A stretch of 64,000 nt of DNA from Eunapius fragilis (GCA_963681505.1 OY811979.1:3518711-3582710); one strand, 5' to 3'; positions 1 to 11,908 are shown, numbered from the stretch's first letter. Notes: generated by a model not told the origin, from the sequence alone. Numbers and translations are program-made.

Positions 1-218
1 GTCCAGAATGCTTCAAAATCAGCAGATACTGGTCTCCTGGGAGGTGTGGACCTTCACGGGCGTGGCCTCATCAGGTAAATGTGTCGGTAGGCGCCATTTT
101 TGTTGTGACGAACCCCCTTCTTTCAGTCTACAGGAATAGGTTGTAACGCGGAAGTACGTGCTTTTCGTTATGTAAGTTGATATCTGATACTTACTTGTAT
201 TTCCTCTCGCTTACCCTT

Positions 219-515
219 TCCACGAACGTACTCTGGAGCGCCATGAGGTATGTCAATGTGTCACAAGATCTCTTTTTTTTTTTTTGTAACAGATGAACGT
301 TTGCTGGCAAGAGAGTTGTGCCTTGCGCATGCATTACGGTATACTCTTTCCAATCTATAAGTTGTTGTATTATTATTGTTGGGCTTATGATTTTTGTTTC
401 CTCGCTTACAGTCGAAGTTACTTTGTTTGTCTTTGGAGCGCAATGAGGTATGTGCAAAAGAATCTCTTTTTCTCACCTGCGACTTTTTGTAACAGATGAA
501 GGTTTGATGACGAGA
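219..515. repeat. Degenerate direct duplication, about 200-bp offset
   Basis: Two stretches about 200 bp apart share blocks: GGAGCGC-ATGAGGTATGT near 233 and 433, ATCTCTTTTT near 270 and 460, and TTTGTAACAGATGAA-GTTTG near 284 and 487. The blocks are collinear with indels between them, so this is an old tandem duplication rather than a simple satellite. I see no gene in 1-954. Confidence 0.6.
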
Positions 516-954
516 GAGTTGTGCGACTGTCGTACAGGTTCACGCCCGTGTCATCAATAACCTAACCACAATTGTGATTAAGCAAGTACTTCGTGTGGTT
601 CTCATCCTATAATCGTATCTTTCAACAGGACAGAATCCTACCAGTACAGTTGTTTTGTACATCAATACGTACAGAGACCAAGCAAAATACTTGCGTTTCC
701 CTTTCGTACATGCCTATGTATTTGTACAATGACTTTTTCAAAACTGCTTCAGAATCTGAGAAAGGTGCATGTGATAGTGTGGTGCTGCATGGGTAGAAGC
801 GGCGCGGTGCCTAAAACGTACCGACGGTACGACACGGTAAAAAGCGAACCTCTTTAACCGTCGATTTACCGATGTGACGGATTTTAACGTATAAATGACG
901 TGACAGAGTGACGGGGAAAGAGACGTTACCGTCCACTCTCAGTCCACAGACGGC

Positions 955-1194
955 CCGTTGAAATTGCACTGCATGAGAGTTTGGATTTACAATATATTTA
1001 CTGCTGATCAAATGTGGTGCAAATGTGTTAGTAAATATGGTATATGTGACATCAACACTGTAGTAAATATGAAGCTTTCATTTACTATAGCGGAAATGTC
1101 ACATATACAATATTTACATCCACATTTGCACCACATATGAACAGTAGTAAATATATTGCAAATCCAAACTTTCATGCAGTGTTGATTTCAACGG
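955..1194. mobile_element. Foldback MITE-like hairpin, about 240 bp
   Basis: The two ends are inverted complements beginning CCGTTGAAAT, and the arms (about 955-1050 and 1100-1194) keep long matches such as GTTTGGATTT, AATATATTTACT and TGTGGTGCAAATGTG. The direct motif AGACGTTACCGT occurs outside the hairpin on both sides (near 921 and 1235). No coding potential. Best read as a non-autonomous inverted-repeat element; the superfamily is not determined. Confidence 0.7.
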
Positions 1195-2029
1195 TATCCG
1201 CCTACATCAAAGAGACGGGTAAGGTCACGTGATGAGACGTTACCGTGTCCATGTAACGGTTTCGCTGTGCATGCTGCAATACTGGGTGTTGGCCATAGCA
1301 CCATGATGCCCATGGGAGCAACTTTGGGAATTGAATTATTGCTAATGTTTTTTATTTGCAGTGTTTAATAATAAGCATTTTGTGTACATAATAAAAAATA
1401 AAATAAAAATCACTATTGAACTAAATCATACAAAAACTCTTCATCATCCCCATTCATTGTCCCCATTACTGAAGCTGACAATTGGGTCAATTTTATTCTG
1501 TGACCAAAGATTTTGGAGATGTTGTCATAAGCCACAATCGCTTGCCGGATGAGCTCTTTGACCTCTGTCGTCGTGCCCACCAGAGCGTTAGTGTAGAGAG
1601 GTCATGGCCTCACTAGAGACCTTGATCATACCAGACCACACACAGAAATTGGGGTAAAGAGACCATTTCAAGGCTGGCATCTCACCTGGCCATTCACCAG
1701 TCTTCCCCCAAGTTATCAGTGCTGGCTGAGATCTATGGTCGATCGAATACTACCCTGATCCGGTCGATTACCAGAGCCATCCTGGCTCTTACCCTCCTAA
1801 CTTCTTATGTTTGTGTTTGGTGTTTTGTTCATATATACATGTACATGTATCTATTTATAATAATTGGGTACAGCAAAAATAAAATCGACAACATGTTATG
1901 AGTAAGCACTGAAAGTGTATAAAATGGTGTCCATACATGAAGTTATGACATTAGACGTATAAAATGACATCATAAACTGGTTAGGGTATTAAGATGTTCT
2001 ACATTCATTCAGTTCATTTGCTGGTCTCT
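1195..2029. other. Intergenic, no gene recognised
   Basis: AT-rich sequence with no convincing exon or repeat apart from short ORFs without codon structure. It lies downstream of the acidic-tail gene on the minus strand and probably includes its 3' flank. Confidence 0.5.
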
Positions 2030-5000
2030 TCAGTTACTGTCCTCATCAGAATGTTCAATGTCACAGTTACTGTCATCAGAATGTTCAATGTCACAGTTAC
2101 TGTCATCAGAATAGTCAATGTCACAGTTACTGTCATCAGAATATTCAATGTCAATCTCGTCACGATTGTCATCACTTCCATCATCCTCATCCGCCTGGAC
2201 ATCAGAACAGTTACTGTCGTCATCAGAATATTCGTCACGATTGTCGTCATCAATGTCACAGTTACTGTGATCTCCATGATGTGTTTCTTTGGAACTATAG
2301 GTAAATAATTGATACAAGAAATGGCTGTTAATACTCCATCACTTACGGTTTTTGCAGTACAATGTCAATCTCGTCACATTCCCCATTGTCATCACTTTCA
2401 CCATGCTCATCCGCCTGTATCTTACCACTCATCTGGACTTTACCACTTGCAGCATCAGAGCTAGAATCATAGTGACAGTTATTCAATCACATAATCCAAG
2501 TTACCTCTTCCTCCCACTTCCACCAGCACTTTCTCCATGATGTGTTTCTTTGGAACTATAGGTAAATAATTGATACAAGAAATGGCTGTTAATACTACAT
2601 CACTTACGGTTTTTGCAGTACAATGTCAATCTCGTCACATTCCCCATTGTCATCACTTTCACCATGCTCATCCGCCTGTATCTTACCACTCATCTGGACT
2701 TTACCACTTGCAGCATCAGAGCTAGAATCATAGTGACAGTTATTCAATCACATAATCCAAGTTACCTCTTCCTCCCACTTCCACCAGCACTTTCTCCATG
2801 ATGTGTTTCTTTGGAACTATAGGTAAATAATTGATACAAGAAATGGGTGTTAATACTACAGCACTTACGGTTTTTGTGATGTTTTAGCATTTTTGGTACT
2901 TTTGTTGGTTCTACAAGGAAATATTACACTTCAATGCAGCAACATGGTATGTGTTGCACTGTACGTCTCTAATACACAATTTACACTTGCATAAGGAGGT
3001 GGGGTACATACATAGCAGTTGCATTGGCATCAAAATTTAAAATTTCCCATCTAGATAATGAACTTTTACAATAGGCATGAGAAGGTGCGTACGACATGAC
3101 GGGCATATAGAGTTCCAAGGTTTTTTTTTAAGTTAGGGGGGGGAAAACAGCCTGGTAGTGATTGGCAATGCTTTAGTGTGCATGGCCATCAGTGATTAAT
3201 CATTTTATCCAAGGCGTTCGCTCTCCCACTGTCCAGTTGAAGTTAATGCGCGAAATGCCGGCGACGCTTGCTGAGGCGCTACAGCTAGCCACGCAACAGG
3301 AAACTGTAGAATCTGCGCAGAAAAGGTTGCACAAAGAAAGGAGTGTGCACGAGTCCTTGGCTGTCGGACGTCTGGAGGGGGAGATGGAAGCTACTGTATC
3401 TGCTCTGGAACCTGTCAAGAGCACACTTCCCATTATCAAGGAGCTGAATAGGCAACTTCAGGATTCGGAGGCTGCAATACGACAATTACAGGAACAGCTA
3501 GAGCTATTGAAGACGCCTGGAGGACTAGCAGCCACGAGGCCCAGGAAGGAGTACACCACTACGGAAAAAAGGGTGTGTAACAGTACCTGCTGATCATGTG
3601 GTCAACGTGGACACTTAAAGCGGAACTGCACTCATCGCCGGAGGACTGGGAAGGGGAAGGACAGTGTGGCAGCGGTAAGCTCAACGTTGATGGTGATAGG
3701 TTCTGTTGCAGGACGCAGCACCAAACTGCTGTTGGACACGGGTCAGCGGTTACACTGATAAGGGAGGAAGTATGGAAGGAATTAAAGGTAAAGAACAGGG
3801 GGTACAGTTTGGAAGCACCAGTACGAGCAGTGGTAACAGCGAATGGTGAAAAAACTGGGATTAGTTGGGCAATGTGGATTAGTGATTAAAGTTGGGGGCT
3901 TGTCAGCTGTAAACATGGTGTTAATAGCCACGAGCCTTACTCAGGAGTGCCTTCTTGGAGCTGATTTTTTGTCTCAACATGGCTGTGTTCTGGACATGCA
4001 GCAAAAGGTGTTGTATGCGGGTGGGCAACAGGTGCACATGTGTACAAGAGAGCATGTTGATAATGCTGTCTGCTTTGTGTCCATGGCAGAGAACAATGAG
4101 ATACCACCCTATTGCCAGATACGTCTACCAGTAACAATGGATGTGCAGACAAGTCAGCTGACACACCAGACAGTTGTCAATTTGGAGCCACTTAATGGTT
4201 TCATGGAACAACACTGCCTTATTGTGGCACATTCCTTGTCTCAGGCAAGTTCCTCACAGGCAGTAATTCAAGTTCTTAATCCTTCAGCAGAAACAGTGAT
4301 GGTCCACAAGGGGGAGAAGGTGGCGATTGCAAGGCCCATCAGCCATACCGTGTGCAGTGTGATACAGGAGCCTGTAAACATCACAGCAAACGTTGGAGTG
4401 GAAGATGTGGTTCACCTCATGCTACGTGGTGCTGACAAACTGTCTGAAAAGGAAAGGGATGCTGCAGCATCACTATTGCTGGATTTCAAGGATGTAATTG
4501 CAGTGGGGGAGAATAGTTTGGGCCACACCAGCCTAGTGTACCATTCGATTGACACAGGGAGCAGTCGGCCAGTACGTCAGCAAGCCAGATGACTACCAGT
4601 TCACCAGAAGCAGGAGGTTCGTGAGTTACTGGATGATATGCTGTCACGTGGGGTTATTGAACCTAGCCATAGTCCCTGGGCATCACCCATTGTGCTAGTC
4701 AGGAAAAAAGAATGGTCTACCCGGTTTTGTGTAGATTTTCGGAAGGTGAATGACTGCACCCGTAAGGATGCCCAGCCTCTACCTAGAATCGATGATACTT
4801 TGGATGCCGAGGGGGGTGCTCGCTATTTTTCAACAATAGATTTAGCTAGTGGCTACTGGCAGGTGGCAGTTAACCCTGGGGACAAGGAAAAAACTGCGTT
4901 TATAACCCCATATGGCCTATACCAGTTTATGGTTATGCCCTTCGGGATGTGCAATGCCCCAGCCACATTCCAAAGATTAATGGAACGCGTTTTAGCAGGG

Positions 5001-8000
5001 CTTCATTGGACATCCTGTCTGGTATATTTGGATGACATAATTGTATTTAGTCATACTGTCCATGAGCATTTCCAGCAGTTGAGGGATGTTTTAGCTCGTT
5101 TGAGGGGTGCTGGTTTAAAGGTTAAAGCAACCAAATGCCACCTGCTGCAGAGTCGGGTGTCCTATCTGGGGCATGTGATATCAGACCAGGGAATTTCAAC
5201 TGATCCTGAGAAGGTGAAATGTATTGCAAACTGGCCTGTGCCTACGAGTCAGAAGCAGCTACAATGCTTTCTGGGTTTAGCCTCATATTACCGACGCTTC
5301 ATCAATGGTTTTGCTCTAGTAGCTAGCTGCCCCTCTCCATGCCCTCACACACAAGGGGAGGGAATGGATATGGACCCAGGAGTGTAGCGAGGCCTTCTTT
5401 GAATTAAAGAAGCAGTTGTCATCTGCACCTATTTTGTCATTTCCAAACTTTCATTTACAGTTTGTGGTTGATACAGATGCAAGTGGGGAAGGGTTGGGAG
5501 CTGTACTTTCACAAGTAGTTGGTGGTTGTGAGCATATTTTGGCCTATGCAAGTAGGGTCTTGTCAAATAATGAGCGGAAGTATTGTGCCACCCGACGAGA
5601 GATGCTGGCTTTGGTGTGGGCTGTCCATCACTTCAGGCCATACCTCTATGGGAAAGAGTTTCAAATCCGGACGGATCACAACTGCTTAAAGTGGCTTCTT
5701 AGTTTTAAAGAGCCAGAAGGACAAGTGGCCAGGTGGCTGGAAGCACTTGCTATAAAGTCATCCATCGTCCAGGTAAACTGCACAGTAATGCAGACGCTCT
5801 GTCACGCAGCATGTGTGGGCAGTGTGGGACACAGTTGAGTGAGGGGGAGAATTCAGTAATGGGGTCTGTAGGAGTAGCGTCAACTGAGATCATCCTACCC
5901 GTGTGGTCCAGGGATGAGATTAAGCAGCACCAAGGGGAAGATAATGATTTGAAAACAGTAATTGACTGTTTGCAGAATAATACTTTTCTAGACAGGTGTC
6001 CACCTAGTGCCAGTTGGAAACTCCAGTCTCTGTGGACCCAACAAAAGAACTTGGTGTTGACAGATGGCATATTATATCGCCAATGGGAAGACATTCCAGG
6101 AGGGGGGGCAGATAGACGTCTTCAGCTGGTTCTTCCATCAGTCTGGATACCTGACATCCTGTACGGACTGCATGACTCCATTATTGGAGGACACCTGGGA
6201 ACAAGAAAGACACTGGAGAAAGTTCAACATCGGTTCTACTGGCCAGGGCAGCGACGTGATGTGGAGCAATGGTGTAGTAAGTGTTTAGTGTGTAATTCAC
6301 ACAAGTCACCACCTAAGAGGAGGGCACCTTTGGAGGTCAGCAAGGTAGATAGACCACTGAAGCGGGTAGCTATGGATATTCTGGGGCCCTTACCAGAGAC
6401 TCCACGTGGGAATAAGTATATTTTAGTGGTGGGTGATTACTTTACTAAATGGAAGGAAGCCTACCCATTGAAGAATATGGAAGCTAGCTCGGTTGCTCGG
6501 GTGTTTGTTAACGACTTTGTGTGTCGATTTGGTCTCTCCACACAGACCAAGGAAGGAACTTTGAGTCTGCCTTGATAAAAGAAATATGTCAACTACTTGG
6601 TGTGCGGAAGACACGAACAACCCCATACCACCCACAGTCAGATGGATTGGTTGAGAGATAAATTTAATAAGACAGTGCTGGAAATGCTGAGTATGGCTGT
6701 TCAGCAGGATGAAGACAAATGGGACCTACTATTGCCATCTCTACTTTTGGCTTATCGTACCAGTGTCCATGAAACAACAGGTATGACACCCTTCAGTTTA
6801 ATGTTTGGGCGGGATCCACGCCTTCCAGAGGATATCATGTATGGTATCCCACCTGAAACATGTGAGTCACCTGAGCGCTACAGCCAGACATTGGTGGGGA
6901 GGATGAAGAGAACTTACCAGCTGGTCCAGGAGAAGGCCAAAAGAAAACAGAATCACCAGAAGGAGGTGTATGACAAAACAATCAAGGGTCACCCATACCA
7001 GGTAGATGATCTTGTGTTTCTTCATAGCTCAGTGGTCCCAAGGGGATGCTCAAGGAAGTTCATAAGACCTTGGCAAGGGCCTTTCAGAGTTACCAAGGTT
7101 ATTAGCCCATCTGTTTATAGGATTGTGGATTGCAGCAATCCCAGGAGGAAACAAGTGGTTCACTTTAATCGACTGAAGCCTGCACCAGGCAGCTTAGACC
7201 AGTGTGATGACCTGCTACCAGATGAAACCATACCTAAGGAATCTACCCCTGTGGAGTCAACAAAGGAGGATGATGATGCTGAGGACATGGTATTCACTTA
7301 TCCAGAAAATGAGGACATACAAGCCACACCTCTGGATATGCCAACGACGGCACCGGCAGACCCACACAGGGAAACAGAACCGGCACCAAAGGAAGTACCA
7401 CCACCAGGGGCACTTGCCCCTCTGGAAGAGAGGCCTGTTCCTGCACCACTCAGACGCTCAACACAGAATACCGACCCCCAGCATGGTATGGGGAGCGAGT
7501 GAGCATACCAGACAGCATTCCTGTGGATGACAGTATTGGGGTGTGAGGACACACTCAGAAAAGAATAGAGGGAGTGGTGTAGCACCCATTGTATGACTAA
7601 TATGAACCTTGAACCTTGATCGTGTGCGCATGCGTGTTGTGTCCTATAAATGTGCATGTATTGTTACCTTCAATGATCTTTGTATGCTGCTACCGCCAAG
7701 TCTGTTACATCGGAGAAACATGCGTTTAAAAAACATTTTTCGATGGGGACGGAGGGGGACAGAGGGGGGCATTATATGCGGGACTTTACGGTACTACATC
7801 TGATAAACAGCTAATTGTATTCATAATATTTGATATCATGTAAACACAAAATGCATGCAAATCATTTATGGTGCTGGTATTGGCAGATATCTATTTTCGT
7901 ATTTTCATAGGCGTAGGTGAGAATGGAATTTGTTATATATATGATTATTGCTTTTATAAAATTCAAGTCCATGTTTAACTCTTTATAGATAACTATAAAA

Positions 8001-10777
8001 CTTGCATATTAAAATCACAACATGTAATTGGTTAATTAATGAGGAAAGAGCACTAACTAGCAGAACCATACAGGATTGGATCTGGCTAGGTCAATTATAA
8101 AAATTCTCCTCCTGAATGCTAATTTTGCTCTTCATGTAAATGCATTTATAGATGTCATTCAAACCGAATTCATCATATACATGTATGTTTGAAGCATAAT
8201 GTATGCATAAATCAGAGTACAGTTATAGGGCAGTGTTTTACTAATGTTAAAATGTGTTCCCCTGAAATAGAGCACATATGGGTGTGAAGTTACAAGCAAA
8301 AACAGAAACTGATTAACTTTCATCACTTTTTTCACCAATTTTTGCAATAAACTCATTCTGATGCAGTAATATTAGAAAATAAACGAATTGTTATAATGAT
8401 TTCTTCTCAACTAATATTTATCCAAATAATATTGGAGACCATAATAAATTATTAAGATAGAAAATTTCAATTAATTTCGAAGCTGTAATATGGTGGTCCT
8501 AGATCTAGGACCGTAGCGGTCTAGATCTAGGACCGCTGCCTGGAGATTAAAGGTTAAAAATTAGTCAAAGATTAACAGGGGGTACTTAAAAAATATTTAT
8601 TCAATTCGACCATTATGTTGTACCGCATCCAAAATAAAGAATCATATTTTGATTCTACATGTATTGATACCTCTAAATATAAAATATCTTTTCTGCTTTT
8701 ACACTTCGGTTTGATTTTCATGAATACATTCTTTACTTGTTAGCCTCATTACTGGAGGTCTTGTAAACAAACAGTTCTCGCTAAAATAACTGTTCAGAAC
8801 CTAGTTTGCTTAGTATTAGATAAGGGCCACTCCTTGTACCTTTATTTGTTCTTGCTCGCAGAGGCCCTTTTGTATGACTATTGCACTTTGGTGTCTTTTG
8901 TTCTTGCGCCCAGAGGCTCTTTTGTATATGACTAATACATTCACACTTATTTGACTGAGCTATGTAAACGTTTCGAAGTGTTTTCATGTGAATTTCATTA
9001 GTGACCACACGCGTTACTTGTCAATTTATCATCAAGAATAGTCTCCCTCATTAGTATTCAACTCACTGATTTTTTAATAATACGAGATGGTCTGCGGAAT
9101 ATAATATGTCTAACCTATTATAAATACCCCAAAGACACCTTTTATTTTTAAAAAGAGTGCATTAATTTTACTTTCTTGATGGTGTCGCAGACTTTAGTTA
9201 GTACATCAGCTGATAACATGCTTAATTGAGCAATCAAGTTCCGCGAGTGTTACATTTGAAAAATGTAGATTCTCCAGTAGCTTTAATACATTAGAGTGAA
9301 CTTGCCAAGAGCAGAAATTTAGTATTAAGGAATATAATAAATTAGTACCACCATTAAATGCAGCACAAAGGTTTCTACAGCTATCATAACATGTTGTTAC
9401 AACAAGGCGTCATCAACCACTAAATAAAGCTGCACATGCAGTGTGCAAAGTAATATGCTTTGCTTATATGTACTAACCCTGCATTGAGAGAACAGCGCAT
9501 ACACCCCATTGTTTTAAAAATACAGTTCGTTTACAATGGAGCCCTCATGCTGTTTTAAGCGACTGCTATCGATCTGCGGTGGCTATTGCCCCATTATTTT
9601 GCACAGAATCAAACAAAGACACATTGTGCACGCTCACTTCCTATCACATGTTAAATGAGTGCGCGCGCAGGGGCTATTGTCCACCTTTACGCACTCGCGC
9701 TACTGATCGCATTAAACGTGCGGTGTCTATTGCTAGCTGTTGTCACAATTGTGGGATGACGTTTTTACAATAACTTAATTACCGCGAAACATCTTCAATA
9801 ATATGATAACCGTTAAGTCGACCCCTGTATATGCAATGAGAGAAAATTGTTTCTTACCATTGTAAATAACCTTGCCCCTTGGGCTTGGCTGAGTAAAACT
9901 TATTATTCTACATTTACCAAAGCACTAGTAACAGTATATACACGACATACTTCAACAAATCTTCAGCATCAGGGTGCTCTTCAATGAACTTCTTCATCTC
10001 ATGCTGGTATGCACTTTTCATTTCCTCGAATTTCTTGACATATATGCTCTAATTAAGAATGTAAAATAAACCTACAGGTGCAAGTGCTCCTTGACAGCAC
10101 ATACCTTCTCTTCGCTACTTAGCTTCACCCACTTGCTTCGAAGACAAACAGTTATATCTTTTATCTTCAAATCAGGATGTTTTTCCTGCATTGATTTTTG
10201 TCTTTCTTGACAGAAAACAGCACATGCCGACTTCACGCACTTAGGTACAAGCTTCCTCAACTATAAATGAAACAAACTGAAATGCAATAAACTTTTTGTC
10301 CATCTCACTTTTACCTCCTTTGTGTGAGCATCAGCAGATGAAGTTTTCGCTGATTTAGAAATTTGTTGTAGGGCAACCTTGGCATCTGGGTGCTCAGTGT
10401 AGAACTGCTCCAATTGTTGCTTATACTCTTCTTTTCGGAGATCATAATTTGTCTTGTATTTCTCCTTTTCCGCTGGCACAAGGCTTTTCCACTTTTGTGC
10501 AAGCTTTTTGGTCAATTCAGTTGGCTTTAAGTCAGGGTATTTTTTCTTTAGCGATGGCTTTTTTCTTTGAACAAACACAATGTATGATGATAATGGAGGG
10601 TGAGGAATGACATCCTTGTACTGAAAATAATTTTAACAAGTTATAAAAGCAAAAGAAAAAAAAAGAGTGCCCGACGCATACCTTTGCTTGTATGTCACGA
10701 GCAATGAGGTCCTTCTCAGTCAGGTTTGCATACTGACTAAATTCCTTTAAAATTGACTGGAGTGATGCATCTGGATA
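2030..10777 (-). CDS. UBF/UBTF-like multi-HMG-box protein with acidic tail (partial, 10 exons)
   Basis: Seen: exons, high to low coordinate: 10777-10682, 10620-10315, 10260-10105, 10048-9951, 2910-2869, 2816-2766, 2721-2608, 2555-2505, 2460-2347, 2294-2030 (TGA stop). All have GT-AG sites. The first three junctions are phase 0; from 9951 on all are phase 2, so every join keeps frame, giving about 430 residues without the N-terminus. Exons 1-2 hold an LTEKDL-type linker and an HMG box (HPPLSSYIVF, YPDLKPTELTKKLAQKWK, YTEHPDA). Exons 3-4 hold a second HMG box ending FIEEHPDAEDLLK. The tail is Ser/Asp-rich. Family knowledge: UBF combines tandem HMG boxes with an acidic C-terminus and binds rDNA in the nucleolus for RNA polymerase I. 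Inference: the linker-box-box-acid order and box sequence fit UBF better than HMGB or SSRP1. Upstream exons right of 10777 were not found. Intron 4 (about 7 kb) contains the Gypsy-1 element in opposite orientation. Confidence 0.6.
2035..2165 (-). repeat. 30-bp coding minisatellite (SDDSNCDIEH repeats)
   Basis: About four copies of a 30-bp unit containing GTCACAGTTACTGTCATCAG encode the decapeptide SDDSNCDI(E/D)(H/Y) on the minus strand at the end of the acidic tail of the HMG-box gene. The period is a multiple of three, so copy-number change keeps the frame. Confidence 0.85.
2295..2816 (-). repeat. Tandem duplication of a two-exon cassette (261-bp unit)
   Basis: Unit 2556-2816 repeats as 2295-2555 with almost no change; one visible difference is CTCCATC versus CTACATC in the intron. 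Each unit holds one 51-nt exon (starts SKETHHGESAGG) and one 114-nt exon (contains KVQMSGKIQADEHG), both phase 2/2 with conserved gtaact/gtaagt donors. A further related exon start (SKETHHG) begins the final exon at 2294. The duplication adds 55 residues without breaking the frame and looks recent. Confidence 0.85.
3192..3593 (+). pseudogene. Gypsy-1 Gag, C-terminal part
   Basis: Begins inside Gag; the start codon region is missing. Contains the Gag-like stretch TLAEALQLATQQE (near 3265) followed by a charged coiled-coil-like region. The reading ends at a TGA at 3591-3593 that falls inside the CCHC zinc knuckle: in the same frame downstream the residues SCGQRGHLKRNC complete a C-x2-C-x4-H-x4-C pattern. 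A CGA-to-TGA change is the simplest explanation. Gag forms the particle and binds element RNA. Confidence 0.8.
3594..4592 (+). pseudogene. Gypsy-1 aspartic protease and linker
   Basis: The retropepsin active site LLLDTG lies near 3730, but a one-base loss at the DTG codons shifts frame into SAVTLIREEVW; a second shift follows near 3860 before GADFLSQHG at about 3960. The region from 3843 to 4592 is a single frame running up to the RT domain and stops at TGA 4590 just after QQAR, where the next residues in frame continue normally (LPVHQKQEV). Family knowledge: the protease cleaves the Gag-Pol polyprotein. This copy cannot encode an intact one. Confidence 0.8.
4593..5838 (+). pseudogene. Gypsy-1 reverse transcriptase and RNase H
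   Basis: RT blocks in order: SPWASPIVLVRKK (4673), FCVDFRKVND (4725), FSTIDLASGYWQV (4828), FGMCNAPATFQ (4942), catalytic YLDD (about 5024), and the thumb FLGLASYYRRF (5270). The frame shifts near 5330; RNase H follows from 5416 with VDTDASGEGLGAVLSQ and RTDHNCLKWLL. A further shift near 5745 is needed to reach HRPGKLHSNADALSR, the end of RNase H. Sequence order and motifs are typical of Ty3/Gypsy Pol. All catalytic residues are visible but not in one frame. Confidence 0.9.
5733..7502 (+). pseudogene. Gypsy-1 integrase with GPY/F-type C-terminus
   Basis: HHCC zinc motif: LHDSIIGGHLG then CSKCLVC (6165-6295). The first catalytic Asp is in MDILGPLP (6375). The second (TDQGRNFES, 6543) is in a shifted frame and the Glu is in GLVER (6645), followed by another shift. 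From 6597 the frame runs through KWDLLLPSLLLAYRTS and MFGRDPRLPED to the C-terminal module WQGPFRVTKV (7073) and VVHFNRLKP, as in GPY/F domains. A proline-rich tail ends at TGA 7500. Integrase inserts the cDNA; this copy is inactive by frameshift. Confidence 0.88.
7578..7709 (+). repeat. Putative Gypsy-1 3' LTR
   Basis: Begins TGTAGCACCC directly after the polypurine tract and ends TCTGTTACA, so it has the TG...CA pattern. A TATA-like CCTATAAATG lies at about 7640. No matching 5' LTR is in the window, so the right boundary rests on the TG...CA rule only. Confidence 0.45.
8493..8540. repeat. Short nested palindromes around CTAGATCTAG
   Basis: TCCTAGATCTAGGA is a perfect 14-bp palindrome, and TCTAGATCTAGGACCG recurs about 22 bp later, flanked by the complementary trinucleotide pair GCGGTC/GACCGC. 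Could form a cruciform or be a dimeric binding site; no function can be assigned. Confidence 0.6.
8570..9205. repeat. Dispersed non-coding repeat, copy A
   Basis: Shares collinear blocks with 10985-11485: GGGGGTACT followed by an A-rich tract and TTTATTCA, ATCATNTTTTGATTCTNCATG, ATTCAACTCACTGA, ACCCCAAAGRCACCTTTTA and TTTTACTTTCTYGATG. Copies are diverged by substitutions and indels. They flank the four HMG-box exons on each side. Non-coding; an old transposable element or segmental duplication. Confidence 0.7.
8818..8935. repeat. Tandem duplication, about 60-bp unit
   Basis: TTTGTTCTTGCTCGCAGAGG-C-CTTTTGTAT-GACTA at about 8846 repeats as TTTGTTCTTGCGCCCAGAGG-CTCTTTTGTAT-GACTA at about 8898. 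It lies inside copy A of the dispersed repeat and has no counterpart in copy B. Confidence 0.65.
9206..9950. other. Intronic AT-rich sequence, no feature recognised
   Basis: Lies within the large intron between the HMG-box exons and the acidic-tail exons. GGCTATTG-CC occurs twice (9583, 9671) but I see no exon or element structure. Confidence 0.5.
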
Positions 10778-10984
10778 CTGTAAATGCACATGTTTATCAT
10801 TAGTACTGCATCTATGCTAGATACAACCTCCTTCACTACAATACTATATTGCCTCCCTTATTAAAGTCCTGGACAGCATTTTACGGTTATGTAGCATGTA
10901 TTTTAATTATATTCATAGCAAATCAATCACCACAATTCGGTAAAATATGTCAGCTATGTATGGTAAGAAAACGAAAGTTATATA

Positions 10985-11485
10985 GCATAACGTGAAGTCA
11001 AAAAAATTCAAGTTTATTGGGGGTACTAAAAAAATTTTATTCAGTTTGACAATATTTCAGTTCTGCGTTCAAAATTAAAAATCATTTTTTGATTCTGCAT
11101 GGAATGGTATCTAAAAATACCGAAAATCTCGTTTTTTGCTTAAAAACTGTCCATAAGATTTTCAAGACAAGTTTTTAAAAGTTTTTGCCCAGCTGTAATT
11201 GGTAAGAGCGTTGTTCAACAATCTCATCGATAAGCCCTTTCCTTTGTTCCTACTGCAGCGTTTTTATGTAAACAGTCAAGTGTTTTCAATGAATATAATT
11301 AGCTGCTAATTGTGAAATAATGTTTATAGTTATAATTCAACTCACTGAAATTTTTGTTAAAACGAGTTGGGCTAGTGAAACCAATATAAAGAACATTCTT
11401 ATCGGACCCCAAAGGCACCTTTTAAAAAAAATTTATTTTTACTTTCTCGATGCTGTCCCGGACTATAGTACTGACTACCCATCAA
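10985..11485. repeat. Dispersed non-coding repeat, copy B
   Basis: Diverged second copy of the repeat at 8570-9205, in the same orientation, sharing the blocks listed there. It lies upstream of the first recognised HMG exon, in the region where N-terminal exons of that gene would be expected. Confidence 0.7.
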
Positions 11486-11908
11486 CAAAAAGGTGTGCTT
11501 CATGAATGTCTTCCAATCGTAATGAAACTTCTGATAATTGTTTATTTATGAAGCTAATGACCTTAATGACTTACAAAATACAACATGAATGATAAATTTT
11601 GCAGTGGAGAACGTTATTATATGCTAATCTGGATTATCTTTATGGTAAAACAAATTTAAACCGATGTGTTTAATACATTGCTACAGTTAGTGGCTGGATT
11701 GTGGGACATTTCCACTATGAGTCTGTTCGAATATTTTATAACTTGATCAGGTATATCATGGCAATTAATTTAGCGTAATCCACAAATTTTTTATGGTGAC
11801 TGGTCTCATTTAGCAGTAAACAGACCTGGAGGACAATACAGGCTTGCCCGAATATGCACCCAACCAAATGACTGTCTTGCTAAGAAGAAGAGTAACTAAG
11901 CTTATTCT

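Larger units (their letters stand above)
3192..7709 (+). mobile_element. Gypsy-1: decayed Ty3/Gypsy LTR retrotransposon, 5' truncated
   Basis: Order gag tail, CCHC knuckle, protease, RT, RNase H, integrase, then a polypurine tract (AGAGGGAGTGG, 7567-7577) and a putative 3' LTR. This is the Ty3/Gypsy (Metaviridae) order. No 5' LTR was found, so the copy is 5' truncated or the end has decayed. The frame is broken by two TGA stops (3591, 4590) and by shifts near 3735, 3860, 5330, 5745, 6545 and 6655. It sits antisense inside a long intron of the HMG-box gene. Confidence 0.9.

Noticed and set aside
2352..2801. Two identical 62-residue plus-strand ORFs
   Set aside because: They are antisense shadows of the duplicated two-exon cassette of the minus-strand gene, where splice phases are coherent.
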